Shown here: piece by piece, positions 34,986-47,700 of the stretch
How the letters are laid out: every line of letters begins with the position of its first letter
Numbering within the stretch: position 1 is the stretch's first letter
Assembly (NCBI GenBank): GCA_013399895.1
Contig: VXBA01005469.1
Span: 604,247 to 668,246, forward strand
Length of the DNA stretch: 64,000 bases
Direction: 5' to 3'
From: Serilophus lunatus
Taxonomy: Eukaryota > Chordata > Aves > Passeriformes > Eurylaimidae
Program-made: the position numbers and the translations under genes
The notes under the pieces: model-generated
What the model was told of the DNA's origin: nothing
What the model saw: the letters and a program-made list of their open reading frames with translations, nothing else
Database searches by the model: none

Positions 34986-37323
34986 CACGCACAGAGAGAG
35001 CAGTGGCTCCCTCCTGGCAGGAGGCACATATCTGGGATAGCTCCCCGTGTGCCCAGTAATTAAAATAGCATCCCTGAGCCTGGTGCAAAGGCTTGCTCCC
35101 TGGTCATTCACAAGGCCATCCACCCCTCTCCTTGAGACAACACAGGAGCTGAAGCTGGCACAGAAGCAGGGCTGTGACAAGGTAAATGGTGTGGGTGATG
35201 TTACCTTTATAGGGTGTCTATGTTCAGATGCTGGAGAAAGTAAAACTGGGGAGGAAACTTGGGGACAAGAATAGAAAACCCTGCCCTGGACTAGCAACAA
35301 ACAAGCCTCGAAGCAGCTCCCAATTCAGGGACTTCTTTCTCTGCCAAACCACAGCAGGGAGCATCCTCCTGGGAAATGGGGCTGTGTGGTGGGAAAGGGA
35401 TATTTGCCAACTCGAAGTTACACTGTGGTAGAGCAAGAGAACAAATGCTTTGGGGAAGGGATGGGTGAACGTAAGCATGGCAGAGGTGCTGGCACTGCTT
35501 TTGGTTCACTGGTGCTGGAGCTCATCCTCTTGCAGTTTTGTTGGGAGGCACTGTGGTTGGCACATGCTTGCTGGGGGTGCCTGGAAAGGTGCCTTGCTCA
35601 CTTCAGCAGGTCTGGAGTGGTGAGAAAGATGCTTCAAGGGGAGAAAGAAAGCTTCAGCTGGTCAAGTTGGTCTGCCCTAAAACCAGAGGAGGTACTCTTT
35701 GAATACCACAAAACAGGTGTCAGGGTGAGGATGGGAGAAGGACTTCTCTTACATTTGTCTCTCAGGTATTATGAATGCTTCTTACTGCCAGGCAAATCAT
35801 GAGATGCTCTAAGCAGGGCAGTCAGTGTGCTGCCTGTCCTCCTGGTGCTAGGGTTGTTGCTTGTCAGCCCCAGATACTTCTCATCCTTCTCATGTTGCTG
35901 TTTCTTCCCCACCACTTTTCTTTTGAGGGAGACCAGAATTAAAGGCAGAGTGTAACACAGCCTGCCTTTGGGAATGGTGGATTCGTAGGAAGAGGATTCC
36001 TTATGCTGTAAAAGGTAATCACATGTAAGTAGCAAAAGAAGAGGCTTTAGTTATTCCCAGCTATTGTCAGGGCAAGGTCTAGGAGAGCTGCCAGCCTGGG
36101 GAGAGAAAGGTGTGGAGAGGAAGACATGACTCCTGGTGGGAAGAATGGCCTCCTGTCTGTTTTTGTGTGGCTGTTTTGGTAATGTGGATGAGCAGCCCCT
36201 CAGGCCTTGGAGTCCTAGATCTTGAGCTTGTTATTAAACCTTAATGTACACAGCACTTCACAAAATAAGAGGATGCCTATGCTGTATTGTCAAGAATGAG
36301 TTTTGGAGGCTCCTGCAGGGCCACAACCAGGAGTGTCTCCATACTTTTCTTTGCCCTTGTCATCAGCTGAGCCCCAGCAAAAAAACCCTCCAGGAGCTGG
36401 AGAAGGCTTTCTTGCAGCAATCCTTGCCCATGGGGACCACGATTAAGCTACAGTATTCTGCAACCCATTTACCACACTCCACCAAACAGCCTTTGGTTGA
36501 TAATAATTTTCACTCACTGCAGTTTTGTGTTTGGAGAATTAATTGCTTTAATAAGGAGCTTAATTAGAAGTGCAAAAGTAGAATAAACAGCAGAAATGTG
36601 GGATAAGTGCTGAAGACCATTTCCAAGAAGAGAGATGCTGCTTCACTGCCCTCCCACTAGGAAGGGATGTTAGGGCAGGGGAACTTCATCACTGTGCCCT
36701 GCAGCCAGCATTTCCACCTTGATGCTGCTGCTTCTAACAAAAGCCATCCAGCAATGGTGTGGTCCAGGGGCCTGTACCAAGGGGAGCTCTGATGAGATAT
36801 TCGTTTTGGAAACAATGTGCTTTTTGCATCCTTTGTGGCAAAACAGCATTTCCAGAATGCTTTCCCAACAGGTCTGCATGTGCAGTCCCAAACTTTTTAA
36901 TGTCCTGGCATGTTAGGACACCCTAACCAAAGACTGCAGTCCTCCTCGTGCCAGAGCAGAGTGATGCACCTTTGCCACCTGTCACCTCCAGGCTGTTTGT
37001 GCAGCCTGGTCACTTCCACAGTGTGGATGAACAGTTCTGACTCCAGCTGAGTTAAAGAGCTTCAAGAACAAATGAACTCCAAGGCAGAAATAGGCTATTT
37101 CCTCTCCACCCCCTAGAAGCAGCTATCAGCAAGGAAAACACCCCTCAATTTTCAGGCCAACTGGATTCATTTGCAAATGCATGTCAAGATCGACAAATAA
37201 TTTTGACTTAAATAATGGAGGGTGGCTTTTTTTCAATCTAAATGTTTTATTCCCACAGTTCCTAAACAAAGCATTTCACTTTTTCATTTTGAAATAGTGT
37301 TCTGTTTTGAAATATGATTTTTG

Positions 37324-37340
37324 AAAAAAAAAAAAAAAAA
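37324..37340. repeat. Poly(A) run of 17 bases with A-rich flank
   Basis: Seventeen consecutive A residues followed by about 40 bases rich in A and C. I saw no upstream sequence recognisable as a processed pseudogene, so it is reported only as a simple repeat. Confidence 0.85.
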
Positions 37341-38694
37341 CAACACAAAAAACCCCAAGACATAAAACAAAACACAAGCCCTGAAAATGAAGTAAATGGC
37401 CCTGAATTTTTGTGTCACAAGCAAGGATTTAGCCAACCTATGGTGTTTATTTCTTCCATGGCAGGTGTCAGCAAGCAAACTGGAAAATCTGCATTTCTGG
37501 ACAACCTGAAATTATTCTTCTTTTCCACTCCTAACAGAGAGCTCAGGAATCAATTTTCACAGGTTCATTTTCTGAGCAATCTCATTGCCGCTGTCAAAAT
37601 GATCTCTCTGCTCTTATTTGTACCCAAAATGGACAGATGAAGAAGATTCTTGACACTGAGGTGCAATTCCTCTTCCTGTGTCAGTCAAGCCCATTGGCAT
37701 TGCTCTGATCTAAACAAGATGGATCTTTTTCTCCTGCTTTCCCCCAGGGCAGCTGGTATTGCAGGTGGTGCTGGTCACAGGATCAGTGCCATCCCCTTGT
37801 TCTCCCGCAGCACCTGAACTTCCCGTGGCCCTTCTTGTTTAATTAAGCCTTGCAATGATGCCTCGAGGTGCATACAGCACGCACAACGATGGTGTTCTGT
37901 GCCGCCAGAATCCTCATTTGTCAGTGTGCACTCTTTTCTCTGGTTTTTGGTTGGTTTTTCTTTCCTCTCTCGGCCTCCTTTTGCACTGGGGCTTTTCCAG
38001 CCATCACTGCCTGGCTCCTTCCTGAGTGCCTGGGCAAATTGGCTGATGGCATATCTATCCCATGCAGTCAGAAAATTGCACCGGTGCAAACTCTTTATGG
38101 TCTCCTAAGCATTGCTTGATTAGCTTGGCTGGCTGGCGTTAGGGGGTTGTCTTGCCAGCTGACAGAGGGAGACGAAGACAAAAGGTACTTTAATTTGTTG
38201 CATCCCTTGCAAGCCTGGGGTGACTCTCTGGAGGACTGCCCAGGAAAAATCTCAGATGAAACCCAGCCCCCAGTGAGCTGCTGTGGAGCTCTTGAGCCAG
38301 AGGCTGGCATGTCCCAGCCCGAGCAGTAGCAGGGCATTGGTTGGGCAGCCCAGGGTTTTGATTGTAGCATTGCAGACTGTTCCAGAGGGGTAGTGCCAGC
38401 CACTACCACGGTGCACTAGCTCTGCTTTACAGGTGAAGCCCCTTAGGAAATGCTTGCCTGATTTCAGAAAGTCCTTCCCTGATTTCCCTGATTTGCAGAA
38501 AATCCTCCCCCTTTCTCCATGTTTCCTGAGCCAGCTGCGAGGGTCTCATCCTTCACTGCAGAGCACTCACTGCACAGCCTGGTACGGGTGTGTGTCTGGT
38601 ATCCTGTGTGCTGTACAAGTGCAAATGTCCTGTCCCGGACACAGGAGGGGAAAATGCTGGGCCATGCCCCCTTCTTTTCGTTGCTGCCACTTAT

Positions 38695-38762
38695 CTATCC
38701 GCCGCCAAGAAATGCGCCCGCATCTTGCCGCCGCCCGACTCGCCTGTTTCACGGCGGTGTCT
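38695..38762. promoter_or_regulatory. Small CpG cluster
   Basis: About ten CpGs occur within 70 bases (GCCGCC, GCGCCCGC, GCCGCCGCCCG words) in otherwise CpG-poor DNA. The minus strand reads GGCGGCAAGATGCGG, near the YY1 consensus. No transcript evidence is visible. Confidence 0.3.
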
Positions 38763-41700
38763 GTCCCTGGTCCTCGCTGCTGGTCCCGGCCAGCCCCCCT
38801 ACCCATCTCTCACAGCAGGAGCCAGTGCCTGCTGCAGTCAGAGCAGACTGGACAAAGAAATGCAAATGCAGCTGCCAAGAGATGGCGCAGAGGCACTGTC
38901 TGGCAGGGCTGGGGACAAGCCGGAGGGGCTCCGATGCCAGCACAGGGGCTGAGCTGCTCAGGCTCATGGGACTCGGTTTGGCCTCTCCTTTCTTGGAGAC
39001 ACGGAGAAAGAATTGCTGCTTTTGTGAAGGACTCAGCGGTGCGGCTGCAATGGCTGCACAGCCTGGTCTGCATCCCACCCATGCAGCTGCCAGAGGACCC
39101 GCCTGCCCCCCTGTGCCTGGAGCATGTCTGTTCTCCAGGCATCCCAGACATACCTGGGTACTCCCTGCATGTGTATGTGGAGCAGGCTGCTCGTGGAGGG
39201 GCAGGAGGAGTGGTTACCTCTCCACATTCTGTGCTCCTTGGTAGCTTCCTAACCCTTACAGGGAGATGCAGGAGTGAGGTCCAGGGAAAGTAGTCCCTGG
39301 GTCATCTAGGTCAGTGATGACAGAGCCAGGGTTCTCCTTGCCTTTCTCTCCTCCAGCTTCAGAAACAGTGGATGTCCATGTCCTAAACCACCCCTGATCA
39401 TAAGCCCACAGCAGTGAATGCCCAAACCACCTTTGTGAAGGTGAGCCTCACCCCAGCTAGACCTGCACACCTTCAAGGGGGAGGCCAGGGGCTGAGCCCA
39501 GCCAAAGCTCCCATCCACATCCACCTTCTAGGCTTGCATCAGCTGCACTGCTATTCCTCCTGACTGAGCAAACCAGCCAACTGCTATTTAAGCAGCTATC
39601 TGCACCACTGAGATGAACAGCAACGTTTATGGAAATGTATATATTATTTAAGGTGAAACTAGGGTCAGTGTGTACCTCGGAGGAGAATCTCAGCCAGAGC
39701 ATGAAAAGGATTTTGAGTTAATTTCTGAAGTCTTTTACTTTTCCTTAAGAGAAATGCTGGATTTGAAAGTGAATGTTCAAAAGTAGAAAGTGAGGCTTTG
39801 CATTTGGGGAAAACAAGCGCATTCTGCATCCCCCAGGAAGCCACTGGGCTCTGGGGCTCTGCTCTCCTCTTTGGTGAAAGGGGATGTTAATGCTGACCTA
39901 GGTGCTGGGGAAGAATTGCAGAGCAGGCAGATCTCTGGACTCTGTCAAGTAGATCACAGTGGGCAAGGTTATGGCAGTATAAATTCAAGCAAGGAATTAA
40001 TTTTGGCAAAACTGTTCTGAGCTTATTTTTTGGATATAAGTACTAAATGGGTTTTGAGAGTGGTTTGATGATCCCTGTGTTTGAGTGACAGCATCTGGAT
40101 GTACATGTGCCTGGTGTAAATGGACTCCTTTGATTTTGGATCTGGGCCTTCGCATTTTGGAGGCTATGGGTGCCTGTGGGGTGGAAGGAGTGAAATGTGA
40201 GCTAGACTAGTGCAATGAGGAAGGAGTCAAGAAACTAAGGCGGTTGTATTTGTTCCGAGGGAAACGGATGGAGGCTGCAGAAAGCAATCACTGTTAGGAG
40301 CAAGAGAGTGATGGTATCCAATCAGGAGACAAGGAAAGAGTTCATTTTGGAGCAGTAACTGGTGTTAGCTTCCCGTTAACTGTAATAATAACTATATCCT
40401 GGAGTGATTGCTGGGTTCATTTAGACCAGATACAATTATTGCTTTGTGTGCAACAAGCACCCTCAATTTGCCGTGCAATATTGAGCTGGAGTCAGCTCCC
40501 TTGCAGGCTCTGGTTTCCAGAGGCTGAGCTGCTAACAAAGTGCCCTCTTGCTTTCACATGCCATCACTCACTGCACGTTCACACACATCTATATTCTCTG
40601 ATAAAATCGGGGTCTTTGCAGCTAAATGCCAGGCAGTATTCCTTTCAGAAAATTCTCTGTCTTCCTGGCAACAACCTCAGAGTCCCTCATTGTGGATTCG
40701 GAGCAGTCTGTGCTGGGGCAAAGGAGCCTGCTTGTTCAGTCCCCAGTTTGAGGCTGGGGCTGTTGGGCTCTGTTACAAATGTGTTTCGGAAGGAGAGCCC
40801 CGGAAAGCATGATGCAGGACATTCATCTGCCATTGGGAATGCTCTCATTAACTTCAGCAGCCTTGGTGTTGCCCCTGCCAGACTCAACAGAAGCCCTTGG
40901 GAGTAACAAGGCTGACACACCCCAAGCTTAAATTTGGACAAGCTTTTTAATGCCCAGATGAAGAGATTACAGGAATGACCTACTTGTTTATATGTGGCGG
41001 ATCTGTGAAATGAGCAGAAGGCTTTTCTCATTAGTAGAGGTCTGCAGGGTGGAGTTGCTCCACCAGTGCCAGAGCTGCAGCCAAACGTGCAGATTAGATG
41101 GTGCCTCCAAGGAGCTGGGCTCTTTCATGTGTTTGGAAATTCCCCACACCACCCTAATTCTTAGAAAAAAATGCTTTGTGCTGTGAGGCAGAGGTGGCTA
41201 ATCCCAGCCTCTAAGGCCACCAGAGGTTTCCAAGCAGGTCAGGCTCATCTGCAAAGCCAGCGTGGTGGGCTGGGACACACAGGCAGGGCAATGGCACACT
41301 GTGCCCTGCAAGCCACTCCACAAGCCTGAGTCGGTCCTGTGAGTGCCAAGATGTGCCATAGTGTAACTGGGACCTGCCACTCCTGTACCCTGATCTTCTG
41401 TACTGGCATTAATTAAAAGTGTTTTGGACGTATGTGGTGTTCTCTGCCTTCTACTCTACAATAACTTTCATGTGCCCTGACTCACAGCCCCAAGATGCTG
41501 ATGTTCTGGATGGTTGAATTCCTGCCCATCGCGTGGCATGTCAGGAGATGGGAAAATGCAGATTGGCACAAAGGCAGTTTCCTCAAGAGAAGAGTTTGTC
41601 CATTCTTCTGCTGGCTCAGAGTACAAAGACCTCAGGAACATTACTGCTTACCCTGATCTGGATTTTGAGGACTTTCTAAGTGGAGGAGCTGGAACATATA

Positions 41701-44700
41701 AGTTGATGAATATAGAAACTCGGGTTATCTGTGTGATGATCAACCTTTCCCACAGCATGCTGGACTGGGGGGTGCAGGGAAAAGGCTTTTGTGGCTCAGG
41801 CAATGGGAGGAGGTTGCCTAGCTTATCCTCTGAGAGCCTTGAATATCTGGAGCCTTTTTGATGAGCAGAGTGAGAGAGGTGTGATTTCCCTGTGCATTCA
41901 CCATTTGCTGGGGTGCTGCAAAATGCTGCTGCAGCAACTCTTAAGCTCTCATGGTGTTGTGACTTTAAGGGAGGATGGAAACATACAGCTGGGACCTGTT
42001 TGGAGACATTAGTGTTCAGATTGGTCAGTCTCTCGGAAGGAAGCAAGGTCAGTGTGAACCTTCATGCTGTTAGACACTCAAAGCACGCCAGTATCCACAC
42101 CACCATACTGACAGATTTGGTCATGGTGTGATCCAAGACATGACTCCTGTGCCATCTTCATTTGGGGCAGCCTGACCCCAAATTCCTCTGTGCCTGCCAG
42201 GGATGGACTCCATGCTGTGCTATTGCCCTGATACCACTGCGTGGGGAGACAGAACAGGCCTTCTGGGGCACAGGTGGCACCTACAAGCGTTCTTCCACCC
42301 TTGCTGCTCCTCCTGCATCCCAGCTGAGTGGCCCCCCAGCCATCCTGGCCAGCACTCAGTGGGCAGACAGGTGGAGTGGGCAACAGCAACCCCGGGGTCA
42401 CAGCAGTGCAGGTGCAGCCACCAAGTCCTTGGGCCAGTGACAAGGAGAAAAAGTGTGTTGTTATAAATCTACAACCTGCCCTTAATAGCTTTGGGCTACA
42501 GGCACGTAGATTAAATTTCAGTCCTATATTTCACAGAAGTCACATGGTGGCATGTCAAGGTGCTATGAGTGAGCAGCCCTCTGATGGTGTGTTTGGCATC
42601 TGGCAGGAGACTAAGTAGAGCATAACAGTATGAAGACTGAAGAATGGGAGAATTTCTTAGTGGTGAGATCAGGGCTGTGAAATAGCTTCTTGGAGAACTG
42701 ATGGAAGCTTCTTCAGGACTGGGTTATTTAAAAAAAAAAAACTGGACAAATGTTAGATGGGGTGTATTAGCTTAGTGGTGTGAAAATCATGGCAATTTTG
42801 TCAGAAAAAGGATGACAGGAGGGGATGCTATTCTATTTTCAGCAACTTTACTCTGAATGCTGTTTACTTCTCTTAGGAGAGTTGGAAGAAAGGTTCTTTC
42901 AGTATTTTTTTTCTTGTGTATTCAAGAGGGACTGGAAGAAGGTAACTTGCACCCCATGAGGACAACCTCCCACAACACAGGTTTAGACATGCTCTGTGCT
43001 GGTTGTGCAAAAGGATGCCCCTGTGGTAGTCGTGATGCAAGGAATGGGAGGGGGAGAGAGGCACAGATGGCATACCCATTGGCTGGTGCACAGCACAAAG
43101 GTGGATACCACTTTGCTAGATGCTTCTCTGGCAGCTTCCTTTTGGGCTGCCCAGCTTCTTCCCTGCATGGATGCATGCACATCCACAGTAATCTGTAACA
43201 CAACAGCAAAGCTGTTTTCTGCAGCTGTGCACAGTGGGCAAGGGGAGTGACAACCCAGTGGTTAGGATTTCCCAGCTTTGTTGCCCTTTAAAACTGTCCT
43301 CGATCACATCAGCCTTACCCTTTCTACCTGCCCCCATTTCTTGGATAGTCCAAGCATGGCTTTTCCCAGCCTGTGCATGGTACTGCCAGCTGGTGTCAGC
43401 CAGGAAGAGAGGCCAGCAGGAAGCATTTGGCCAGCAAGCAAAGGCAGCCCCTACTCTAGCACTGGAAATGAAGGGTCTTTCTCTCCAGTGATGGCCCCCT
43501 TCAGCCCACAGGCAGTTCCCAGCTCTCCTCCTATGTGTGATGGCAACAAGCCCCTGTATTTTTGGACACTCTGCCACAGCAGCCAGCTCTACCAAGCCCA
43601 GCAGCTGTGCCATGCCCTCTGTGGGCTGCAAGAACCAGCCTCTGGCCCTTTGTGCCTGATTGCACCTTACATCAGGGGTGACACGTGAGACCTCTGGGGT
43701 GGCAGCTGGTCAGGAAGGGACCAGCGCAATTTTGGCCCTCTCTTTTGGACAAATGCCTTTTCCTAACCCAAAGGTACCATCCTAGGCACTGCCTGTGGGT
43801 ACATGGCAGGGCAGAGGAAGCCACCCCGCAGCCTGGGAAGCCTATCTGGGTGTGTGTATTGGGGGGAGCTCAGTCCTTGACACAAAATGATGAGCTGGTA
43901 ATAAATATTCAATTTATTTAGAATTGCAAATACCAGGGGAAAGAAACCAGTAAACAAAAGAGGCTGCAATCAGCATCCTGGCTAAAAATCAGGAATGCTT
44001 GATCTACAGTGATGGATACAGGAGGAGCAGAAGGGGACGAGTGGTCAGCCAGGCCTGTGTGCCAGCAATTAAACCAAATTCAAGACTAAGAAAGCAAAAA
44101 CTCAAAAAGGAAGCTGCTTAAGTTAGGCTCTTCTTAATGAGAGACAAATACAGTAGAAAATATTGCCTGCTAACAGTATTCATAAGCTGCTCCCAAGATG
44201 TTTTGATTAAATCGCAGTTGTCTTTCTAGTGTACTAATGGTTTTTAATCTCTCTTGATGCCTAGGGGCTAAGGGGTCTACTGATTCACAGCAGCTTGGTG
44301 AGCTGAAACTTGTCCCTGGTGAATGCCTCTCTCATGCCAGAATCACGGCTTTTAATTTTTAAAAATGTAAGTTTTTAGCAAAGGGAGAACCCTTAGCATG
44401 TGAGTGGAATGTAACTGCCTCATGCCTGGATATGGAGAGAGACACATACTTCTCCCCCTTCTCCCTGAGGCACAGTGAATCACAATACTGGCACTATTTC
44501 ACTGCTGGACAAAACCTAACGGTGCTTTCCTGCCTGGCTGATGTGGAGTGGAAGAGCGGAGTGCCATGAATCTTGCAGCTCCTCTGCCAACCTGCCAGCA
44601 GTGGGCACAGACTACAGGGGTCACACAAGGCAGCTGGCAAAGGAGGATCATCCAACAGTCATAAGGGTTGATGCTGCAGTGGTGGGTGGTGCTGGGGGAC

Positions 44701-47700
44701 CTCTTCCTTTGTGTGAGGCCTCTCCTAAGTGGAGGGGGTCTGCTGTGTTCACCAAATCATCAAGGGCAGAGGCATCCCACAGGGAAGTGTGAGAACACAG
44801 TCACAGCCATACCCCGGCCAAAATTGCTGTGGGAGTGAACTGCAGGTGTCCAGCACAGAAGCTTCATGCTGGTGCCTTCCCTTTAAACTTCCCTTCTTAC
44901 CAGCAGTTATGGGATGGGCTTAAGCCTTAACAGGACTTCTCACGTCTTAGAAGTTTGTCTTCTGTGAGCCATTGTCTCCCTCTGGCATCCAGTCAGTTCA
45001 ATAGGAGACGAGACATGGAAGTGCTGATTTCTGGTGTGTGGTGGCCCTCACCCAAGAATTTTGGGAGATGAGGGCAGTGAGTTGGATTTGATTCCTGGAG
45101 AATCGCTCTCCTTGAGCTGACAAAGCAATGCTTTCTGCGCCCGGGTCATGCTGTGGGCTTATACCAAATTCACAGCACATCCGCCTGTCTCCCAGTGCAT
45201 GCTGTCTTCGTGGTGCTCAGCTTCTGACAGAGGTGTCCATACCTCCCCCCTTTTTACAGCCCCCCTTCCCCCTCTGTTCTACATTCCTGGCCACCCTCCC
45301 TGTCAGGGCTCACCACCAGCCATGACCCCTCTTTCCCAACGCATCCCAAATCCCACGGCCAGCTCGCCGTTCCCCTTCCATGCAACTTTCTGGTTCCTCA
45401 GTTTCTTCCCCCAGCCTCACGTTAGTGGCTGTCACAGAAAAAATACTTGGGGTGGGCTGGGAAGAGAGGAAAGGCTTTTCTGTCAGCAGGTACGAGAGGA
45501 AAGCTCTGCCTGCCAGGGGCTTGCGCAGCACACAGCGTGGGTTTGCTTCCCACCTCCTGCCTGGGCTGGGCACTAGGGAGCATCCCTGATGAGAGCAGAC
45601 AGTTCCTCTGTCCTCTGGGTACAGTAGCTGCTTGTTGCTCACAGAGAATGAAAACATATTAAAGTACAAAACTGCTGTACTAGTCATTTTCCAATTCCCC
45701 ACTTGGAGAACTGGCTTCCCTGGAAAATAGGTCACTTACATAAAAAGCACCTTATTATCACACCACAGCAGTGAAGGAAAGAGATGGCTCAAGAGACACT
45801 TTCTTTTCGAACCCCTATTCCAGGGTACTTAGATATTTCTGGAAAATTGACCCTTTGGGCTGCAATTTCTCATGCTCATTCTCAGCCCATAAGGTGAATC
45901 TCAGGACCTTGTTCCCTCCACTGAGCTGGATGAAACCAGGCAAGGAAATGTGCTACATCTTAACCCTTGGGAGGGCAGCGCATCCAAACTCACTCTCTCT
46001 GTAGGGATTGGGGTGAGTCATTATCCCTGATTTTTTTGTCAAGGGAGAGACTGCCAGAGAAAAGTAGACTTAGGTCTTTCCACTTCCTTCTGCAGTAACC
46101 CCACACCTCTCACCCTCCCCAGATACTCATTCGCTTTTCTCTTCCAACTCACAGTCATTCCTCCACAGGATGGGAAATAGTGAAGGGCAACCAGAGGAGG
46201 AGGAGGGATGGGGAGAAGAGTTTGTGCTGAGCCTGGGAGCGCTTGAGATGTGGAAGGTGGCAAAAGGACAACAGAAACATGCCCTTGAGAGGAAAGGAGA
46301 AGGTCTCTAGTTTTCATTAAAGGCACTGGAGCTGGAAGGGGGAAAATGGGGAGGTGGATGGAGGGAAAGGAAGGACTTACTAAGGACACTTGTGGTTGGC
46401 CTTGGAACCAGGTCTTCTCAAGAGGGAAAGGGGAGATCTCTGGTGAGCAGCTTTGGCTTGGCTCACTTCGAAGCAGAGTCATTAGCAAAGTGCTCAGCTC
46501 TGCTCCAAAGAAAGAGCCTAACTTTGGGGAACAGGCTGTCTGAGAGACTCTAAGAGGCAATATTTGCCTCCTTGGTCCTGGGCTGGGTTCTGCCTTCTCT
46601 CTGCATTTCAACTGGAAGAGTCACGTGCTGTAAACCTGACAAGAGACAGCACAGAGGGTTTCCTCAGCCCCCCTGTTCTAATGGTGCTGTCTCCAGCCTT
46701 GTCCAGCGTCCTTTTCCTCCCATTGTGCTGATCAGGCTGTGGAGAAAGGTACCTTTTTGGCAAACCTATGTTCAGCTAGGCAGGCAGAAAGGAGCAAGAG
46801 TATCGGGGAGCCTCAAGAAGAAGATAATGAGGAATGGGAAGTGGAAGGAGGGGTATGATGGAGGAAGGTAGAAATAGTGGAGGCGGATGGAGAGGAGAGA
46901 ATGCAATTATGTGGACAGACGGGATGGGAGGTCTGAGGGTGACAGCATAGTGAGAAGCCTATGGAGAAACTTGGAAGCCAGTGAGGGCAGATGGAGAATG
47001 GGCCAACCAAAAGCATGTTCCCAGCCTTTCACCCTTACCAGCACAGATGCCCTAAGGAGGAGCTCACTGCCCTGGCATGCAGTGGACACCATGGCTCCCA
47101 CACAGTGGGAGACATCCCTGCCACCAGCACCTCTGCGAGAGGTGGGCAGAAGGCCCAGAGCCTTGGCACAGAGGAGGTGCTTCCAAAAAATATCAGCAAT
47201 TGCCTCCACCGTAGCGGCAGCCAGCGAGCAGGAGCAATTTACATAGCAAGAGCTGGGAGATAGATGGCTCCTTAAACCAGATCTGTCATTCCCAGCCCGC
47301 TCGCCGTCTCTGATGCTTTGATGTTCTTCTTTGAAGAGCTCTCCTCACTTGTTATTCCCCGCTCCCTTGGTGCCACTCCAGCTCTCCAAATGCCTTTCTC
47401 TCTCTTTCTGCCCGTGTGCCTTTGCTGCTGCTCTGGCTGATGCGCCTGTGTCTCGGCAGGAAGGATGCGGAGCGAGTGGCAGCTGGCACCCTGAAAGCCT
47501 GCCCTGGCAGGGGGCTGCAGGGAGGGAAAGCAGGCTGCAGCAGGCACTAAGGCATTTGTTCAGCGTGAGATCTAATGCTCCATCAAAGGGGGCGATGTGA
47601 AACCCTAACAGCAATAACGCCAAACAGCTTTCAATCACTGTGTTGGCAGCCGGTGGAAGATCCAAGCGTTCAGCCCAAAGGTACAAAGACTCCAAGGTGA

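Noticed and set aside
37284..37345. Processed pseudogene tail suggested by the A17 run
   Set aside because: The upstream sequence shows no resemblance to a coding gene and no AATAAA at the expected distance.
38433..39293. Overlapping 286- and 241-codon plus-strand frames
   Set aside because: Two competing frames of similar length in GC-rich DNA, no domain pattern and no convincing splice structure.
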